DNA of 64,000 nucleotides from Anaerofustis stercorihominis (GTDB lineage Bacteria; Bacillota; Clostridia; Eubacteriales; Anaerofustaceae): NCBI RefSeq assembly GCF_024623185.1, contig NZ_JANJZK010000008.1, positions 1 to 64,000 of the forward strand, read 5' to 3'. Shown piece by piece: positions 28,076 to 37,319 of this stretch (position 1 is its first letter; each line of letters starts with the position of its first letter). The notes under the pieces were generated by a model. It saw only the letters and a program-made list of their open reading frames with translations, ran no database searches and was not told where the DNA came from. The position numbers and the translations under genes were made by a program.

Positions 28076-28214
28076 GACCTTATTTAGAGCGGTGGAGTGA
28101 ATAGGCACTATGAAACCCGGCAACCGGCAAAGGTACGGTGCTAATACCTACGGGATTTTTCCGAATGATGAGTATTAAGATAATCTCATGGGAGAACCTA
28201 TGAGAAATTTTTTT
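28076..28214 (+). promoter_or_regulatory. SAM-I (S-box) riboswitch with terminator
   Basis: The leader shows the S-box core: TTATTTAGAGCGGTGGAG, ATGAAACCCGGCAACC, CGGTGCTAATACC and TTAAGATAA. This aptamer binds S-adenosylmethionine. The expression platform is an intrinsic terminator: TCTCATGGG (28184-28192) pairs with CCTATGAGA (28197-28205), then seven T's. The 5' arm of the terminator overlaps the 3' side of P1, so SAM binding should favour termination before metK. Confidence 0.93.
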
Positions 28215-28241
28215 ATTTAAGGTCATGGAAAGGATAGAGTA

Positions 28242-29405
28242 ATGAATAAACATTTTTTTACGTCGGAGTCTGTAACAAAAGGACATCCGGACAAGATATG
28301 TGACCAAATAAGTGACAGCGTTTTAGACGCTATCATTGCACAGGACCCATATGCCAGGGTAGCCTGTGAGTGTGCGGTGAATACCGGGCTTGTGCTCGTA
28401 ATGGGAGAGATAACCACAAGCGGTTATGTGGATATACCGAAGATAGTTCGTAAGACCATAAAGGATATCGGGTATACGAGGGCAAAATACGGATTTGACG
28501 GGAGTACCTGCGGGATAATAAGCTCCATAGACGAGCAGTCAAGCGATATAGCAATGGGAGTGAATAAGTCTTTGGACTGTGATGATAGTACCGAAGAAGA
28601 AAACGGAGCGGGAGACCAAGGGATAATGTTCGGTTTTGCATGTAACGAGACCGAAGAATACATGCCTCTACCGATATCTCTTGCAAACAAGCTTGCATTC
28701 AAGCTTACCGAAGTCAGAGAAGACGGCACTCTCGATTATTTGAGACCGGACGGTAAGACTCAGGTGACCGTTGAATACGACGGGGATAAGCCGGTAAGGG
28801 TGGATACCATAGTTATATCTACTCAGCATGATGAAAAAGTATCTCTCGATACCATAAAGGAAGATATGATAAAACATGTCGTTAAGGCCGTTATAGATGA
28901 AAGTCTCCTCGATGAAAATACAAAGTATTTTATAAATCCTACGGGAAGGTTTGTTATCGGCGGTCCTCAGGGGGACAGCGGACTTACGGGAAGAAAGATA
29001 ATCGTTGATACATACGGAGGATATGCAAGACACGGCGGCGGAGCATTCTCGGGAAAAGATCCTACAAAGGTAGACAGGAGTGCTTCATATATGGCAAGGT
29101 ATATCGCAAAGAACATAGTTGCAAGCGGTATATGCGATAAGATAGAAATAGAAGTCGCTTATGCCATAGGTGTGGCAAGACCGGTTTCCATATATGTAAA
29201 TACGTACGGAACGAGTAAATTGAGCGACGAAAAAATAGTTGAAATAATAAACGAAAACTTTGATTTAAGACCTACAAGGATAATCGAACACCTCGATCTG
29301 AGAAGACCTATTTACAGAAAAACAGCAGCTTACGGACATTTTGGCAGGAGCGAATTTCCTTGGGAAAAACTGGATAAAGCCATAGAATTAAAAAAATATT
29401 TATAA
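28242..29405 (+). CDS. metK: S-adenosylmethionine synthetase
   Basis: The enzyme makes SAM from methionine and ATP. The 387-residue length is typical. Family motifs include [24 protein letters not shown] at the N-terminus, the hexapeptide region [12 protein letters not shown] at about residue 126, [20 protein letters not shown] and [25 protein letters not shown] precedes the ATG. The SAM-I riboswitch in its leader makes product feedback control near certain. No other methionine-cycle gene is adjacent. Confidence 0.98.
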   Translation: MNKHFFTSESVTKGHPDKICDQISDSVLDAIIAQDPYARVACECAVNTGLVLVMGEITTSGYVDIPKIVRKTIKDIGYTRAKYGFDGSTCGIISSIDEQSSDIAMGVNKSLDCDDSTEEENGAGDQGIMFGFACNETEEYMPLPISLANKLAFKLTEVREDGTLDYLRPDGKTQVTVEYDGDKPVRVDTIVISTQHDEKVSLDTIKEDMIKHVVKAVIDESLLDENTKYFINPTGRFVIGGPQGDSGLTGRKIIVDTYGGYARHGGGAFSGKDPTKVDRSASYMARYIAKNIVASGICDKIEIEVAYAIGVARPVSIYVNTYGTSKLSDEKIVEIINENFDLRPTRIIEHLDLRRPIYRKTAAYGHFGRSEFPWEKLDKAIELKKYL

Positions 29406-29448
29406 TTTAAAGTAAATGCCAAAAAAAGGTTTATTATTTTAAGCAAAT

Positions 29449-29485
29449 GTAGTAATATGGTTTTAAGGTATCATCATATTACTAC
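29449..29485. promoter_or_regulatory. Inverted repeat before the Lrp-type gene
   Basis: GTAGTAATATG (29449-29459) and CATATTACTAC (29475-29485) are exact 11-base complements separated by 15 bases. The right arm touches the AGGAG site of the regulator gene. It could be an autoregulatory operator or an RNA hairpin limiting translation. No T tract follows, so it is not a simple terminator. Confidence 0.55.
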
Positions 29486-29498
29486 AGGAGTTCTTATT

Positions 29499-29924
29499 AT
29501 GGATTTGATAGATAAAAAAATATTAGAGAGATTAAACGTTGACGGAAGAATAACCATGAAAAACCTTGCGACCGAGCTTAATCTATCGGCGCCTGCGGTT
29601 GCGGAGAGAGTTAAAAGGCTTGAGCAAAAAGGGATTATAACAGCTTACAAAGCTATCATAGACAGAGAAAAGCTGGGGCAGGGCATAACCGTATTTATAA
29701 CTATAGATATGCCTGCGAGTAAATATGAAGAGTTTAAAGTGTTTGCAAACAAAGCAAGCGAGATAAGCGAATTCTATTATTTGACCGGTCAGTATTCTCT
29801 TATTATAAAAGCCTATGTGACAAGCACCACACACCTTGCGGAGCTTCTGGAAGGGGCTCAGCAGTTCGGTACGACGGAGACCTTCGTAGTCATGTATGCT
29901 CATGTAAAAGACAATATTTTTTAA
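29499..29924 (+). CDS. Lrp/AsnC-family transcriptional regulator
   Basis: The 141-residue protein has an N-terminal AsnC helix-turn-helix (DLIDKKILERLNVDGRITMK, then ELNLSAPAVAERVKRLEQKG) and a C-terminal RAM ligand-binding domain (GITVFITIDMP, EFYYLTGQYSLIIKAYV). The ATG at 29499 follows AGGAG and begins at the usual family position; an upstream in-frame start at 29457 lies inside the inverted repeat. Such regulators sense amino acids. The adjoining metK and activase genes are possible but unproven targets. The 11-base inverted repeat right before it suggests self-control. Confidence 0.9.
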   Translation: MDLIDKKILERLNVDGRITMKNLATELNLSAPAVAERVKRLEQKGIITAYKAIIDREKLGQGITVFITIDMPASKYEEFKVFANKASEISEFYYLTGQYSLIIKAYVTSTTHLAELLEGAQQFGTTETFVVMYAHVKDNIF

Positions 29925-29948
29925 TGTAAATATATGTAAATCTATGTC

Positions 29949-29985
29949 AAAAAAAGTCGAAAATTGATGTTTTTCGCCTTTTTTT
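29949..29985 (+). terminator. Intrinsic terminator after the Lrp-type gene
   Basis: AAAAAAGTCGAAAA pairs with TTTTCGCCTTTTTT with one mismatch, around a short loop. Confidence 0.75.
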
Positions 29986-30040
29986 ATTGCTATTTAAAAT
30001 TTAAAGAATTATAATAAAGAATACTATTTTGGAGGATATA

Positions 30041-33000
30041 ATGGAAACAATTAATAAACTTGGTATAGATATTGGCTCTACGACCGTTAAGGTTGCCATT
30101 ATGGATACCGATGATAATATACTTTATTCAAAATATGAAAGGCATTTTGCAAACATTCAGGACACCCTTTTATCCATGATAAAGGAAGCCCTTGAAGTAA
30201 TTGGGGACTGTAAGATATGCCCTGTTATCACAGGCTCGGGAGGCTTAAGTCTTTCATCGTATTTGGATATACCTTTCGTGCAGGAAGTGGTCGCCGTTTC
30301 AACTGTACTCAGAAAATTTCACCCCGATACCGACGTAGCTATTGAGATCGGCGGGGAAGATGCGAAGATAATATATTTTGAAGGAACGATAGAGCAGAGG
30401 ATGAACGGTATCTGTGCGGGCGGTACGGGTTCGTTCATAGACCAAATGGCGTCATTACTAAAGACCGATGCCAACGGACTTAACGAGCTTGCAAATGGAT
30501 ATGAAAATATATATCCCATAGCGGCAAGGTGCGGAGTATTCGCAAAAAGCGATATCCAGCCTCTTATAAACGAAGGAGCCACTAGAGAAAACTTGGCGGC
30601 TTCCATATTTCAGGCTGTCGTTAATCAGACTATCAGCGGGCTTGCATGCGGTAAACCAATAAGAGGGAATGTAGCTTTTTTGGGCGGACCGCTTTATTTT
30701 ATGAGCGAGCTTAAAGAGGCTTTTATAAGAACGCTTGGTTTAAAGGAAGAGAATGTCATCTCTCCGAAAAATCCGCATTTGTTTGCCGCCATAGGTGCTG
30801 CTTTAAGCAGTGAAGAAGAGGAAAATATAACTTTGGGTCAGCTTAAAAACAGGCTTGACAGCAAGATAAAATTAAACAGTGAAATAAAGAGGATGGAGCG
30901 TCTCTTTGAAGACAGCGAAGATTACAAGAAATTCTCTGAAGAACATGCGGTTCATACCGTTGAAAAGGATAGTTTAAAAGATTATAAGGGGAACTGTTAT
31001 CTCGGGATAGACGCAGGTTCCACCACGACCAAGCTCGCTTTATGTTCCGAGGACGGGAAACTGTTATATTCTTTCTATTCAAACAACAACGGTTCCGTTT
31101 TGGAAACGACCGTAAAAGCATTGAAAGATATATATTCAAAGCTTCCAAAGGAAGCGAAGATAGTATATTCATGTTCCACGGGATATGGAGAAGATTTGGT
31201 AAAATCCGCATTTATGCTGGATGAAGGCGAAGTAGAAACCATAGCTCATTACTATGCGGCTTACTTCTTTGACCCTAAAGTCGATTGTATTTTAGATATC
31301 GGCGGTCAGGATATGAAATGCATCAAGATAAAAGACGGTTCCGTAGACAATGTACTTCTTAACGAAGCATGTTCTTCGGGGTGCGGATCATTCATAGAGA
31401 CATTCGCAAAATCTCTCGGTTACAGCGTTGAGGACTTTGCAAAGGAAGCTTTGTTTGCGAAAAATCCTATAGACCTCGGGACGAGGTGTACTGTGTTTAT
31501 GAACTCCAACGTAAAGCAGGCTCAGAAAGAAGGGGCTCCCGTAAGCGATATATCCGCAGGGCTTGCTTATTCCGTAATAAAGAATGCTTTATATAAGATA
31601 ATAAAACTTACAAATCCAGATGACCTGGGCAGACACGTAGTCGTGCAGGGCGGAACTTTCTATAACGATGCGGTTCTTAGAGCATTTGAAAAGATTTCAG
31701 GACATTCTGCGGTAAGACCCGACATTGCGGGGATAATGGGTGCTTTCGGTGCCGCACTTATTGCCATGGAGAGGTACGAAGAAGGTAAAAAAAGTACTAT
31801 GCTGGATTTGGAAGGCATAGAAAAACTTACTTATACCACAATGATGACCAGATGTAAGGGGTGTGCGAACAACTGCTATCTTACAATAAACAGTTTTGAC
31901 GGCGGGAAAAGAAAATTCATAACCGGGAACAGATGTGAAAGAGGAGCGGGAATACATAAAGATAAGTCTCAGGATATAAACCTATTCGATTATAAGAATG
32001 AGATAACCTTCGGGTACGAGCCTTTAAGGGAAGAAGATGCGGTAAACGGAGTAATCGGTATACCGAGAGTCCTCAATATGTTTGAAAATTATCCTTTTTG
32101 GGCAGTTTTATTTAAAGAACTTAAATTCAGAGTGGAACTTTCACCTGTCTCCACGAGAAAGATATATGAGTACGGGATAGAGTCTATCCCCAGCGAATCG
32201 GAATGTTATCCCGCTAAGCTGACCCACGGTCATGTAACATACCTTATAAGGAAGGGGATAAAGACGATATTTTATCCTTGTATCCCTTATGAAAGGAATG
32301 AAACTCCCGATGCGGGAAATCACTATAACTGTCCGATAGTCACTTCTTATGCGGAAAACATCAAGAACAATGTGGAAGATATACATACAGAAGGTGTTAA
32401 ATTCTTAAATCCTTTCCTTGCGTTTACGAATAAGGAAACCGCAAAAGAGGGTATCATAAGGGAATTTACAAAAGGCGGAGAAACCGGATTTGACTTGGAT
32501 AAGAACGAAGTAGCAAAAGCCGTGGATAAAGCTTGGGATGAGCTTATTGATGTCAGACATAAGATAGCAAGAAAAGGTGAAGAAGTAGTTAAGTATCTCG
32601 ACGAAACGGGTAAAAGAGGTATAGTCCTTGCGGGAAGACCTTATCATATAGACCCTGAAGTAAATCACGGTATAGATAAGATGATAAATTCATACGGGAT
32701 AGCAGTCCTCACCGAAGACAGCGTATCTCACCTTGGTAAGGTTGAAAGACCTCTTATCGTAACGGACCAATGGATGTATCATTCAAGGCTTTATAAGGCG
32801 GCTAGCTTTGTAAAGACAAAGGATAATATAGATTTGGTACAGCTGAATTCCTTCGGCTGCGGGCTTGACGCGGTGACCGTAGACGGAGTAAGGGATATCT
32901 TAAATTCTGCGGGTAAGATACACACCGTCCTTAAGATAGACGAAGTAAACAATCTCGGAGCTGCCAGGATAAGGATACGTTCGCTCCTTGCGACGCTGAA

Positions 33001-34318
33001 GATAAGACATAGAAAGAAAATAAAGAGAAAAGTAAAAAATTCCGGTTATCAGAGAGTGGAATTTACAAAAGAGATGAAGAAGGATTATACGATTTTATCT
33101 CCTCAAATGTCTCCTATACATTTTTCTTTGTTTGAAGCAGCACTTAATTCCTGCGGTTATAAATACGAAGCACTTAAAGATGACAGCAAACATGCGGTGG
33201 ATATAGGGCTTAAATATGTAAATAACGACGCTTGCTATCCTTCGCTCATAGTCGTGGGACAAATCATGGAGGCTCTCAACTCCGGTAAATACGATACCGA
33301 CAAAGTAGCAATAATGATAACTCAAACAGGGGGAGGCTGCAGAGCGACTAATTACATAGGTTTTATAAGAAGGGCGCTTGAAAATGCTGGAATGGGACAT
33401 ATACCCGTGGTATCTCTTAATGCCAACGGTATTGAAACCAACGAAGGATTTAAGATAACTCCGAAACTTTTAAATAAAGCGCTTCAGGCCGTAGTGTACG
33501 GAGATTTGTTCATGAGGGTTTTATATAGAATGAGACCTTACGAAGTCGTTAAAGGCTCTGCGGATATGCTCCACAGAAAATGGGAAACAAAGTGTATAGC
33601 GGATCTATCAAGACCTAGGTCATCGAAGAAAGTATTTAACGATAATATCAGGAACATAATAAGGGAATTCGATGAACTTCCTATAACGAATGAGGTAAAA
33701 CCAAAGGTAGGGATAGTCGGAGAGATACTCGTTAAATTTCTTCCGGGAGCAAACAATCACCTTGTTGATTTAATTGAAAAAGAAGGTGCGGAAGCCGTAA
33801 TGCCGGATTTACTCGACTTCCTGTTATACTGCTTCTTCAACAACAACTTTAAATCCGAAAAGCTTGGAATGAAGAAGATGAGTGCGACCATATCAAATAT
33901 AGGGATAAACTTTATAGAAACCTACAGAAAGGTATATAAAGATGAATGTCAAAAGAGCGTTCACTTTACTTCTCCAAATGAGATAAATAAACTTGCTTAT
34001 TATGCAAGCGATGTCGTTTCCGTAGGCAATCAGACCGGAGAGGGCTGGTTCCTTACTGGAGAGATACTGGAACTTATCAAGACGGGAGTAAATAACATAG
34101 TATGTGCTCAGCCTTTCGGCTGTCTTCCGAACCACGTCGTGGGTAAGGGCGTAATAAAGAAGATAAGGGAGATGTATCCTATGAGCAACATCGTGGCTAT
34201 AGACTACGACCCCGGAGCAAGTGAAGTAAATCAGCTCAACAGGATAAAGCTTATGCTTTCTCAGGCGAATATGAACTTGAAGGAAATCCCCGAACTTATG
34301 GAACCGGAAATGGTATAG
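30041..34318 (+). CDS. Tandem 2-hydroxyacyl-CoA dehydratase activase-family protein
   Basis: The 1425-residue protein joins two BadF/BcrA/HgdC-type ATPase domains to a long C-terminal DUF2229-type region. Each ATPase repeats the ASKHA P-loop (LGIDIGSTTVKVAI near residue 7; YLGIDAGSTTTKLAL near 318). Each also keeps the two cysteines that bridge a [4Fe-4S] cluster in HgdC: GICAGGTGSFIDQ with RCGVFAKSDIQ, and ACSSGCGSFIET with RCTVFMNSNVK. The C-terminal half has many cysteines (CKGCANNC, ESECYPAKLTHGH, FYPCIPYE, GGGCRATNY). Activases use ATP to inject an electron into dehydratases of amino-acid fermentation. No dehydratase subunits lie nearby, so the target is unknown. The ATG at 30041 follows GGAGGATATA; a TTG 12 bases upstream overlaps that site. 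Confidence 0.92.
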   Translation: METINKLGIDIGSTTVKVAIMDTDDNILYSKYERHFANIQDTLLSMIKEALEVIGDCKICPVITGSGGLSLSSYLDIPFVQEVVAVSTVLRKFHPDTDVAIEIGGEDAKIIYFEGTIEQRMNGICAGGTGSFIDQMASLLKTDANGLNELANGYENIYPIAARCGVFAKSDIQPLINEGATRENLAASIFQAVVNQTISGLACGKPIRGNVAFLGGPLYFMSELKEAFIRTLGLKEENVISPKNPHLFAAIGAALSSEEEENITLGQLKNRLDSKIKLNSEIKRMERLFEDSEDYKKFSEEHAVHTVEKDSLKDYKGNCYLGIDAGSTTTKLALCSEDGKLLYSFYSNNNGSVLETTVKALKDIYSKLPKEAKIVYSCSTGYGEDLVKSAFMLDEGEVETIAHYYAAYFFDPKVDCILDIGGQDMKCIKIKDGSVDNVLLNEACSSGCGSFIETFAKSLGYSVEDFAKEALFAKNPIDLGTRCTVFMNSNVKQAQKEGAPVSDISAGLAYSVIKNALYKIIKLTNPDDLGRHVVVQGGTFYNDAVLRAFEKISGHSAVRPDIAGIMGAFGAALIAMERYEEGKKSTMLDLEGIEKLTYTTMMTRCKGCANNCYLTINSFDGGKRKFITGNRCERGAGIHKDKSQDINLFDYKNEITFGYEPLREEDAVNGVIGIPRVLNMFENYPFWAVLFKELKFRVELSPVSTRKIYEYGIESIPSESECYPAKLTHGHVTYLIRKGIKTIFYPCIPYERNETPDAGNHYNCPIVTSYAENIKNNVEDIHTEGVKFLNPFLAFTNKETAKEGIIREFTKGGETGFDLDKNEVAKAVDKAWDELIDVRHKIARKGEEVVKYLDETGKRGIVLAGRPYHIDPEVNHGIDKMINSYGIAVLTEDSVSHLGKVERPLIVTDQWMYHSRLYKAASFVKTKDNIDLVQLNSFGCGLDAVTVDGVRDILNSAGKIHTVLKIDEVNNLGAARIRIRSLLATLKIRHRKKIKRKVKNSGYQRVEFTKEMKKDYTILSPQMSPIHFSLFEAALNSCGYKYEALKDDSKHAVDIGLKYVNNDACYPSLIVVGQIMEALNSGKYDTDKVAIMITQTGGGCRATNYIGFIRRALENAGMGHIPVVSLNANGIETNEGFKITPKLLNKALQAVVYGDLFMRVLYRMRPYEVVKGSADMLHRKWETKCIADLSRPRSSKKVFNDNIRNIIREFDELPITNEVKPKVGIVGEILVKFLPGANNHLVDLIEKEGAEAVMPDLLDFLLYCFFNNNFKSEKLGMKKMSATISNIGINFIETYRKVYKDECQKSVHFTSPNEINKLAYYASDVVSVGNQTGEGWFLTGEILELIKTGVNNIVCAQPFGCLPNHVVGKGVIKKIREMYPMSNIVAIDYDPGASEVNQLNRIKLMLSQANMNLKEIPELMEPEMV

Positions 34319-34330
34319 ATATAAGTAATA

Positions 34331-34360
34331 AAAAAGACACCTTACTTGGTGTCTTTTTTT
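34331..34360. terminator. Bidirectional terminator, activase/lipoprotein
   Basis: AAAAAGACACC pairs with GGTGTCTTTTT, flanked by A and T runs. It lies between the convergent activase and lipoprotein genes. Confidence 0.88.
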
Positions 34361-34854
34361 GTATATATGATGTCAACTTTTTTATTCTTTAAATATTCTT
34401 TATTTATACTAATGAAGTATCCTCTGAATTTTAAATCCATGGTCATTTTTCCCGTTGGGATAGTTTCTTTTATATTTATGATTATTTCACTGTCATTTAT
34501 AATAGGCTCTTCTATATCGTGCTTTATGGACGAGGAGGTAAACTTGAATGTTATAAAGAGTGTGTTATCTTTAAAATAATCCTCAGAGAACTTTTTAAGA
34601 TAATAGTTATCTATATTATTGTTATTTACAAAATCTTTGAATTCATCGAAAGCCGTGAACTTTAGATATCCTCCGTTTTTATCCATTTGTTCCATTAATC
34701 CGTTGTCGTAATCGATAAAAGGGTCGGGGATATTCTGGACCGTTAATTTGTCATTCATATCGGTTTTCTCTTCTTTATTTGTACTGTTGCTGGAACAGCT
34801 TGAAAAAGCTGTAAGCATGATTACCACTAAGCATAATATTATATTTCTTTTCAT
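34342..34854 (-). CDS. Small lipoprotein after acpS
   Basis: The 170-residue product begins with a type II signal peptide and lipobox FSSC (Cys about residue 20), followed by a Ser/Asn-rich linker typical of exported lipoproteins. The mature part mixes beta strands and charged loops (YLKFTAFDEFKDFVNNNNID, LFITFKFTSSSIKHDIEE). No family is recognised. The gene starts two bases after the acpS stop, so the two are co-transcribed, though the link may be only positional. Its 3' end overlaps the bidirectional terminator. Confidence 0.72.
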   Translation of the reverse strand: MKRNIILCLVVIMLTAFSSCSSNSTNKEEKTDMNDKLTVQNIPDPFIDYDNGLMEQMDKNGGYLKFTAFDEFKDFVNNNNIDNYYLKKFSEDYFKDNTLFITFKFTSSSIKHDIEEPIINDSEIIINIKETIPTGKMTMDLKFRGYFISINKEYLKNKKVDIIYTKKDTK

Positions 34855-34856
34855 TT

Positions 34857-35243
34857 CTACACCGCTATTACGAATGCCAGAGCATATTCGTCTTCGTGAG
34901 ATATGGATATTTTAAAGTCTCTCAGTCCGAGAGTTTCCATGTAATCTCCGGCTTTCCCCGAAAGCTTAATATAAGGCTTGTTGTCTTTCGTTTTTAGTAT
35001 GGTGATATCTCTGAAGCTGAGCTTATCCATGCCTTTGCCCAGTGTTTTCATGATAGCTTCTTTTGCTGCGAAGTATCCCGAAACGCTTTTGGGGTTATAA
35101 TTATTATGCTCAAAATAAAGTATCTCTTCTTTATTGAATATTTTTCTTAAAAACAGATCTTTATGGGTACTGCCCAGTATTTTTTTTATTCTCTTTACTT
35201 TTACTATGTCCACTCCGTTGGAGAGTACTTTTTCATCTACCAT
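34857..35243 (-). CDS. acpS: Holo-[acyl-carrier-protein] synthase
   Basis: AcpS transfers the phosphopantetheine arm from CoA to acyl carrier protein, activating fatty-acid synthesis. The 128-residue length is typical. The two magnesium-binding blocks are present: NGVDIVKVKRI (Asp about residue 11) and YFAAKEAIMKTLGKGM (Glu about residue 63). SISHEDEYALAFVIAV is the C-terminal family signature. A lipoprotein gene follows two bases later. In many Clostridia acpS lies near alr or nnr; that context is absent here. Confidence 0.93.
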   Translation of the reverse strand: MVDEKVLSNGVDIVKVKRIKKILGSTHKDLFLRKIFNKEEILYFEHNNYNPKSVSGYFAAKEAIMKTLGKGMDKLSFRDITILKTKDNKPYIKLSGKAGDYMETLGLRDFKISISHEDEYALAFVIAV

Positions 35244-35270
35244 ATCAATATATTTCCTTTTTATACTACA

Positions 35271-35302
35271 AAAAGACCTTACCGGTTATAGGAAGGCCTT
35301 AA
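35271..35302 (-). terminator. Terminator after rpsT
   Basis: On the minus strand, AAGGCCTTCC and GGTAAGGTCTT form an imperfect stem, followed by TTTTTG. It lies just beyond the rpsT stop. Confidence 0.65.
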
Positions 35303-35320
35303 ATAGTCTATATAATCATA

Positions 35321-35584
35321 CTAACCTAAAGCATTTACTTTTTTAGCTAATTGTGCTTTTTTTCTGTCAGCAGCATTCTTATGAATGATACCTTTGCTTG
35401 CAGCCATGTCGAATTTCTTGCTTGCAACTTTGCATGCTTCCTGAGCTTTTTCTACGTCGTTAGATAAAATAGCTTGGTCGAATTCTTTTTGAGCTGTCTT
35501 TAAATTAGTCTTAATAGCTTTATTTCTAAGTCTGCTTTTTTCGTTTGTGATTGCTCTTTTCTTTGCAGATTTAATGTTTGCCAC
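35321..35584 (-). CDS. rpsT: 30S ribosomal protein S20
   Basis: S20 binds 16S rRNA early in small-subunit assembly. The 87-residue, Lys/Ala-rich helical protein starts with the invariant ANIKSAKKRAITNEKSRLRN and contains the family block KGIIHKNAADRKKAQLAKKV. A GGAGG-type site (GGAGGTGTAGC) precedes the ATG. It is monocistronic, with its own terminator and a TATAAT-like box upstream on the minus strand. Confidence 0.98.
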   Translation of the reverse strand: MANIKSAKKRAITNEKSRLRNKAIKTNLKTAQKEFDQAILSNDVEKAQEACKVASKKFDMAASKGIIHKNAADRKKAQLAKKVNALG

Positions 35585-35708
35585 TTGCTACACCTCCACT
35601 TTAATAGTCTCGCGAATGATATTATATCATTTTAGTATATTAAATGCAAGCATTTTTTTCCTTTATTTTACGGTGTTTCGGCAAAATATATAAGAAAAAT
35701 AAGTCCTG

Positions 35709-36968
35709 CTATACTGCGTATTGTTCTTTGTTTAAAACTACGCTGGGTTTTTTATTTAAGCTTACCGCTTTTTCCTCAGCCAATGCTTTTTGATATGCAA
35801 TCAGTCCTTTATCCAAGATGTTTACCGCTTTTATAAGGTCTTCTTCTTTTAGTACATATGCTATCCTTACTTCATCAACTCCGAGTTCTTTTGTAGCGTA
35901 GAATTCGTTTGCGGGACAAAGCATTACTGTCTCGCCTTTATGGTCGTATTTTTCAAGGAGCCATTTTGAAAATTCATGTGCATTTTCAACCGGGAGTTTT
36001 ACTATCATATAAAATGCTCCCGCAGGTTTCTTTACTTCTATGCCTTTTACTTTTTTAAGCCTGTTATAAATCGTGTCTCTTCTGTTTTTATATTCCTTTT
36101 TCACTGCGCTTATGTAGTCTTTGCTTGTGTTTTTGAGTACAGCGGCAGCTCCCACTTGGTCGAGGTATGGTGCACAAAGTCTTGCCTGAGCAAGCTTTAA
36201 TACATGAGCCATGAATTCTTCGTTCTTTGAAGCGAGAAGTCCTATCCTTGCTCCGCATGCGGAAAATCTTTTTGAGATACTGTCTATTATTATAACTCTG
36301 TCTTCAATTCCTTTTACGCTTGAAAAGCTGATGAATTCTCCGTCGTATACGAATTCTCTGTATACTTCGTCCACTATTATGAATAGGTCATGTTCTTTGG
36401 CTATTTCGCAAAGTAAATCTATTTCGTCCCTTGTGTAAACTCTGCCCGTTGGGTTTGAAGGGTTTGTGATACAAAAAGCTCTCGTTTTATCGGTTATCTT
36501 AGCTTCGATTTCTTTCTTTTTAGGAAGTCTGAAGTTTTCTTCGGGTTTTGTCGTTATGGAAACCATGTTTACTCCCGCCTGAGTTGCAAAGATATTGTAG
36601 TTTGTATAGTAAGGTTCGAATGCTATTATCTCATCATTTTCGTTGCACAGAGTTAAAAATGCAAATGAAATAGCTTCGCTCCCGCCGTTTGTAACTATCA
36701 TATCTTCTTTGGTTAAATCGGTACCGATTTCTTTATAATAATCTTCAAAAGCTTCCAAAAGAGAGGGTATACCTTTTGAATTGGTATAAGCAAGTATACT
36801 TTCATCGAAGTTATTTACCGCAGAAAAAAATTCCTTCGGGGTCACTATATCCGGCTGACCGATATTGAGCTGATAAACCTTCGTTCCTTCTTCTATTCTT
36901 TTTTCCTGAATCGGGGCAAATTCTCTGATTGGAGATTGTCCTATAGATGTTACTTTGTTTGAAAACAT
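35709..36968 (-). CDS. Class I/II aminotransferase
   Basis: This PLP-dependent enzyme of fold type I moves amino groups between amino acids and 2-oxo acids. The 419-residue protein shows the family order: GQPDIVTPKEF at the substrate end, TNGGSEAISFAF, the NPSNPTG loop, IIVDEVYREFVYDG, and the PLP lysine in SISKRFSACGARIG (about residue 232). Aspartate or aromatic aminotransferase is the most likely activity, but the substrate cannot be fixed from sequence. A polar tail of about 25 residues (ALAEEKAVSLNKKPSVVLNK) extends past the usual C-terminus. A good promoter lies at 37005-37033 and AAGGAGAAGG precedes the ATG. Confidence 0.9.
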   Translation of the reverse strand: MFSNKVTSIGQSPIREFAPIQEKRIEEGTKVYQLNIGQPDIVTPKEFFSAVNNFDESILAYTNSKGIPSLLEAFEDYYKEIGTDLTKEDMIVTNGGSEAISFAFLTLCNENDEIIAFEPYYTNYNIFATQAGVNMVSITTKPEENFRLPKKKEIEAKITDKTRAFCITNPSNPTGRVYTRDEIDLLCEIAKEHDLFIIVDEVYREFVYDGEFISFSSVKGIEDRVIIIDSISKRFSACGARIGLLASKNEEFMAHVLKLAQARLCAPYLDQVGAAAVLKNTSKDYISAVKKEYKNRRDTIYNRLKKVKGIEVKKPAGAFYMIVKLPVENAHEFSKWLLEKYDHKGETVMLCPANEFYATKELGVDEVRIAYVLKEEDLIKAVNILDKGLIAYQKALAEEKAVSLNKKPSVVLNKEQYAV

Positions 36969-37004
36969 AACCTTCTCCTTGACTGTCTTTGATTTACTAG
37001 ATAT

Positions 37005-37033
37005 ATACTATCATAAAATAAGGTATAATGCAA
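37005..37033 (-). promoter_or_regulatory. Promoter of the aminotransferase gene
   Basis: On the minus strand, TTGCAT (37028-37033) and TAGTAT (37005-37010) are 17 bases apart, about 40 bases before the start codon. Confidence 0.65.
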
Positions 37034-37191
37034 GTATTTATTTAGTAAATTAACTATAATTTATTACTTACATTATTATAATATGTAAAAATAAAAAATA
37101 TGTTAATAAAATAAATAATAATAAAGTTATACCGATATATCCTTAAAATAATAAAGTAAATCATAAAAAAAATTTTATTTTAATCTGTTTA

Positions 37192-37220
37192 TTGAAAAAG
37201 ATTACAACAGATGATATACT
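37192..37220 (+). promoter_or_regulatory. Strong promoter of the CobW-GTPase pair
   Basis: TTGAAA (37192-37197) and TATACT (37215-37220) have an ideal 17-base spacer. Transcription should start near 37227, inside the palindrome at 37223-37238. The rest of the 350-base gap shows only the divergent aminotransferase promoter. Confidence 0.72.
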
Positions 37221-37222
37221 AT

Positions 37223-37238
37223 GTTAGTTAAAACTAAC
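37223..37238. promoter_or_regulatory. Palindromic operator over the CobW transcription start
   Basis: GTTAGTT and AACTAAC are exact complements separated by AA. The site begins two bases after the -10 box, where a bound repressor would block transcription. The right half continues as CTAACCTAA, like a DtxR/IdeR half-site, but the arm spacing differs from a classical DtxR box. It is not a typical Zur or Fur box. Metal control fits the genes but is inferred. Confidence 0.5.
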
Positions 37239-37319
37239 CTAAGTAAAATGTCTTAAATATTGAAATTTTGCTTTGATTGGTATAAAATAGTAATATTTTA
37301 AAAAGAAAGAAGGGTATAT

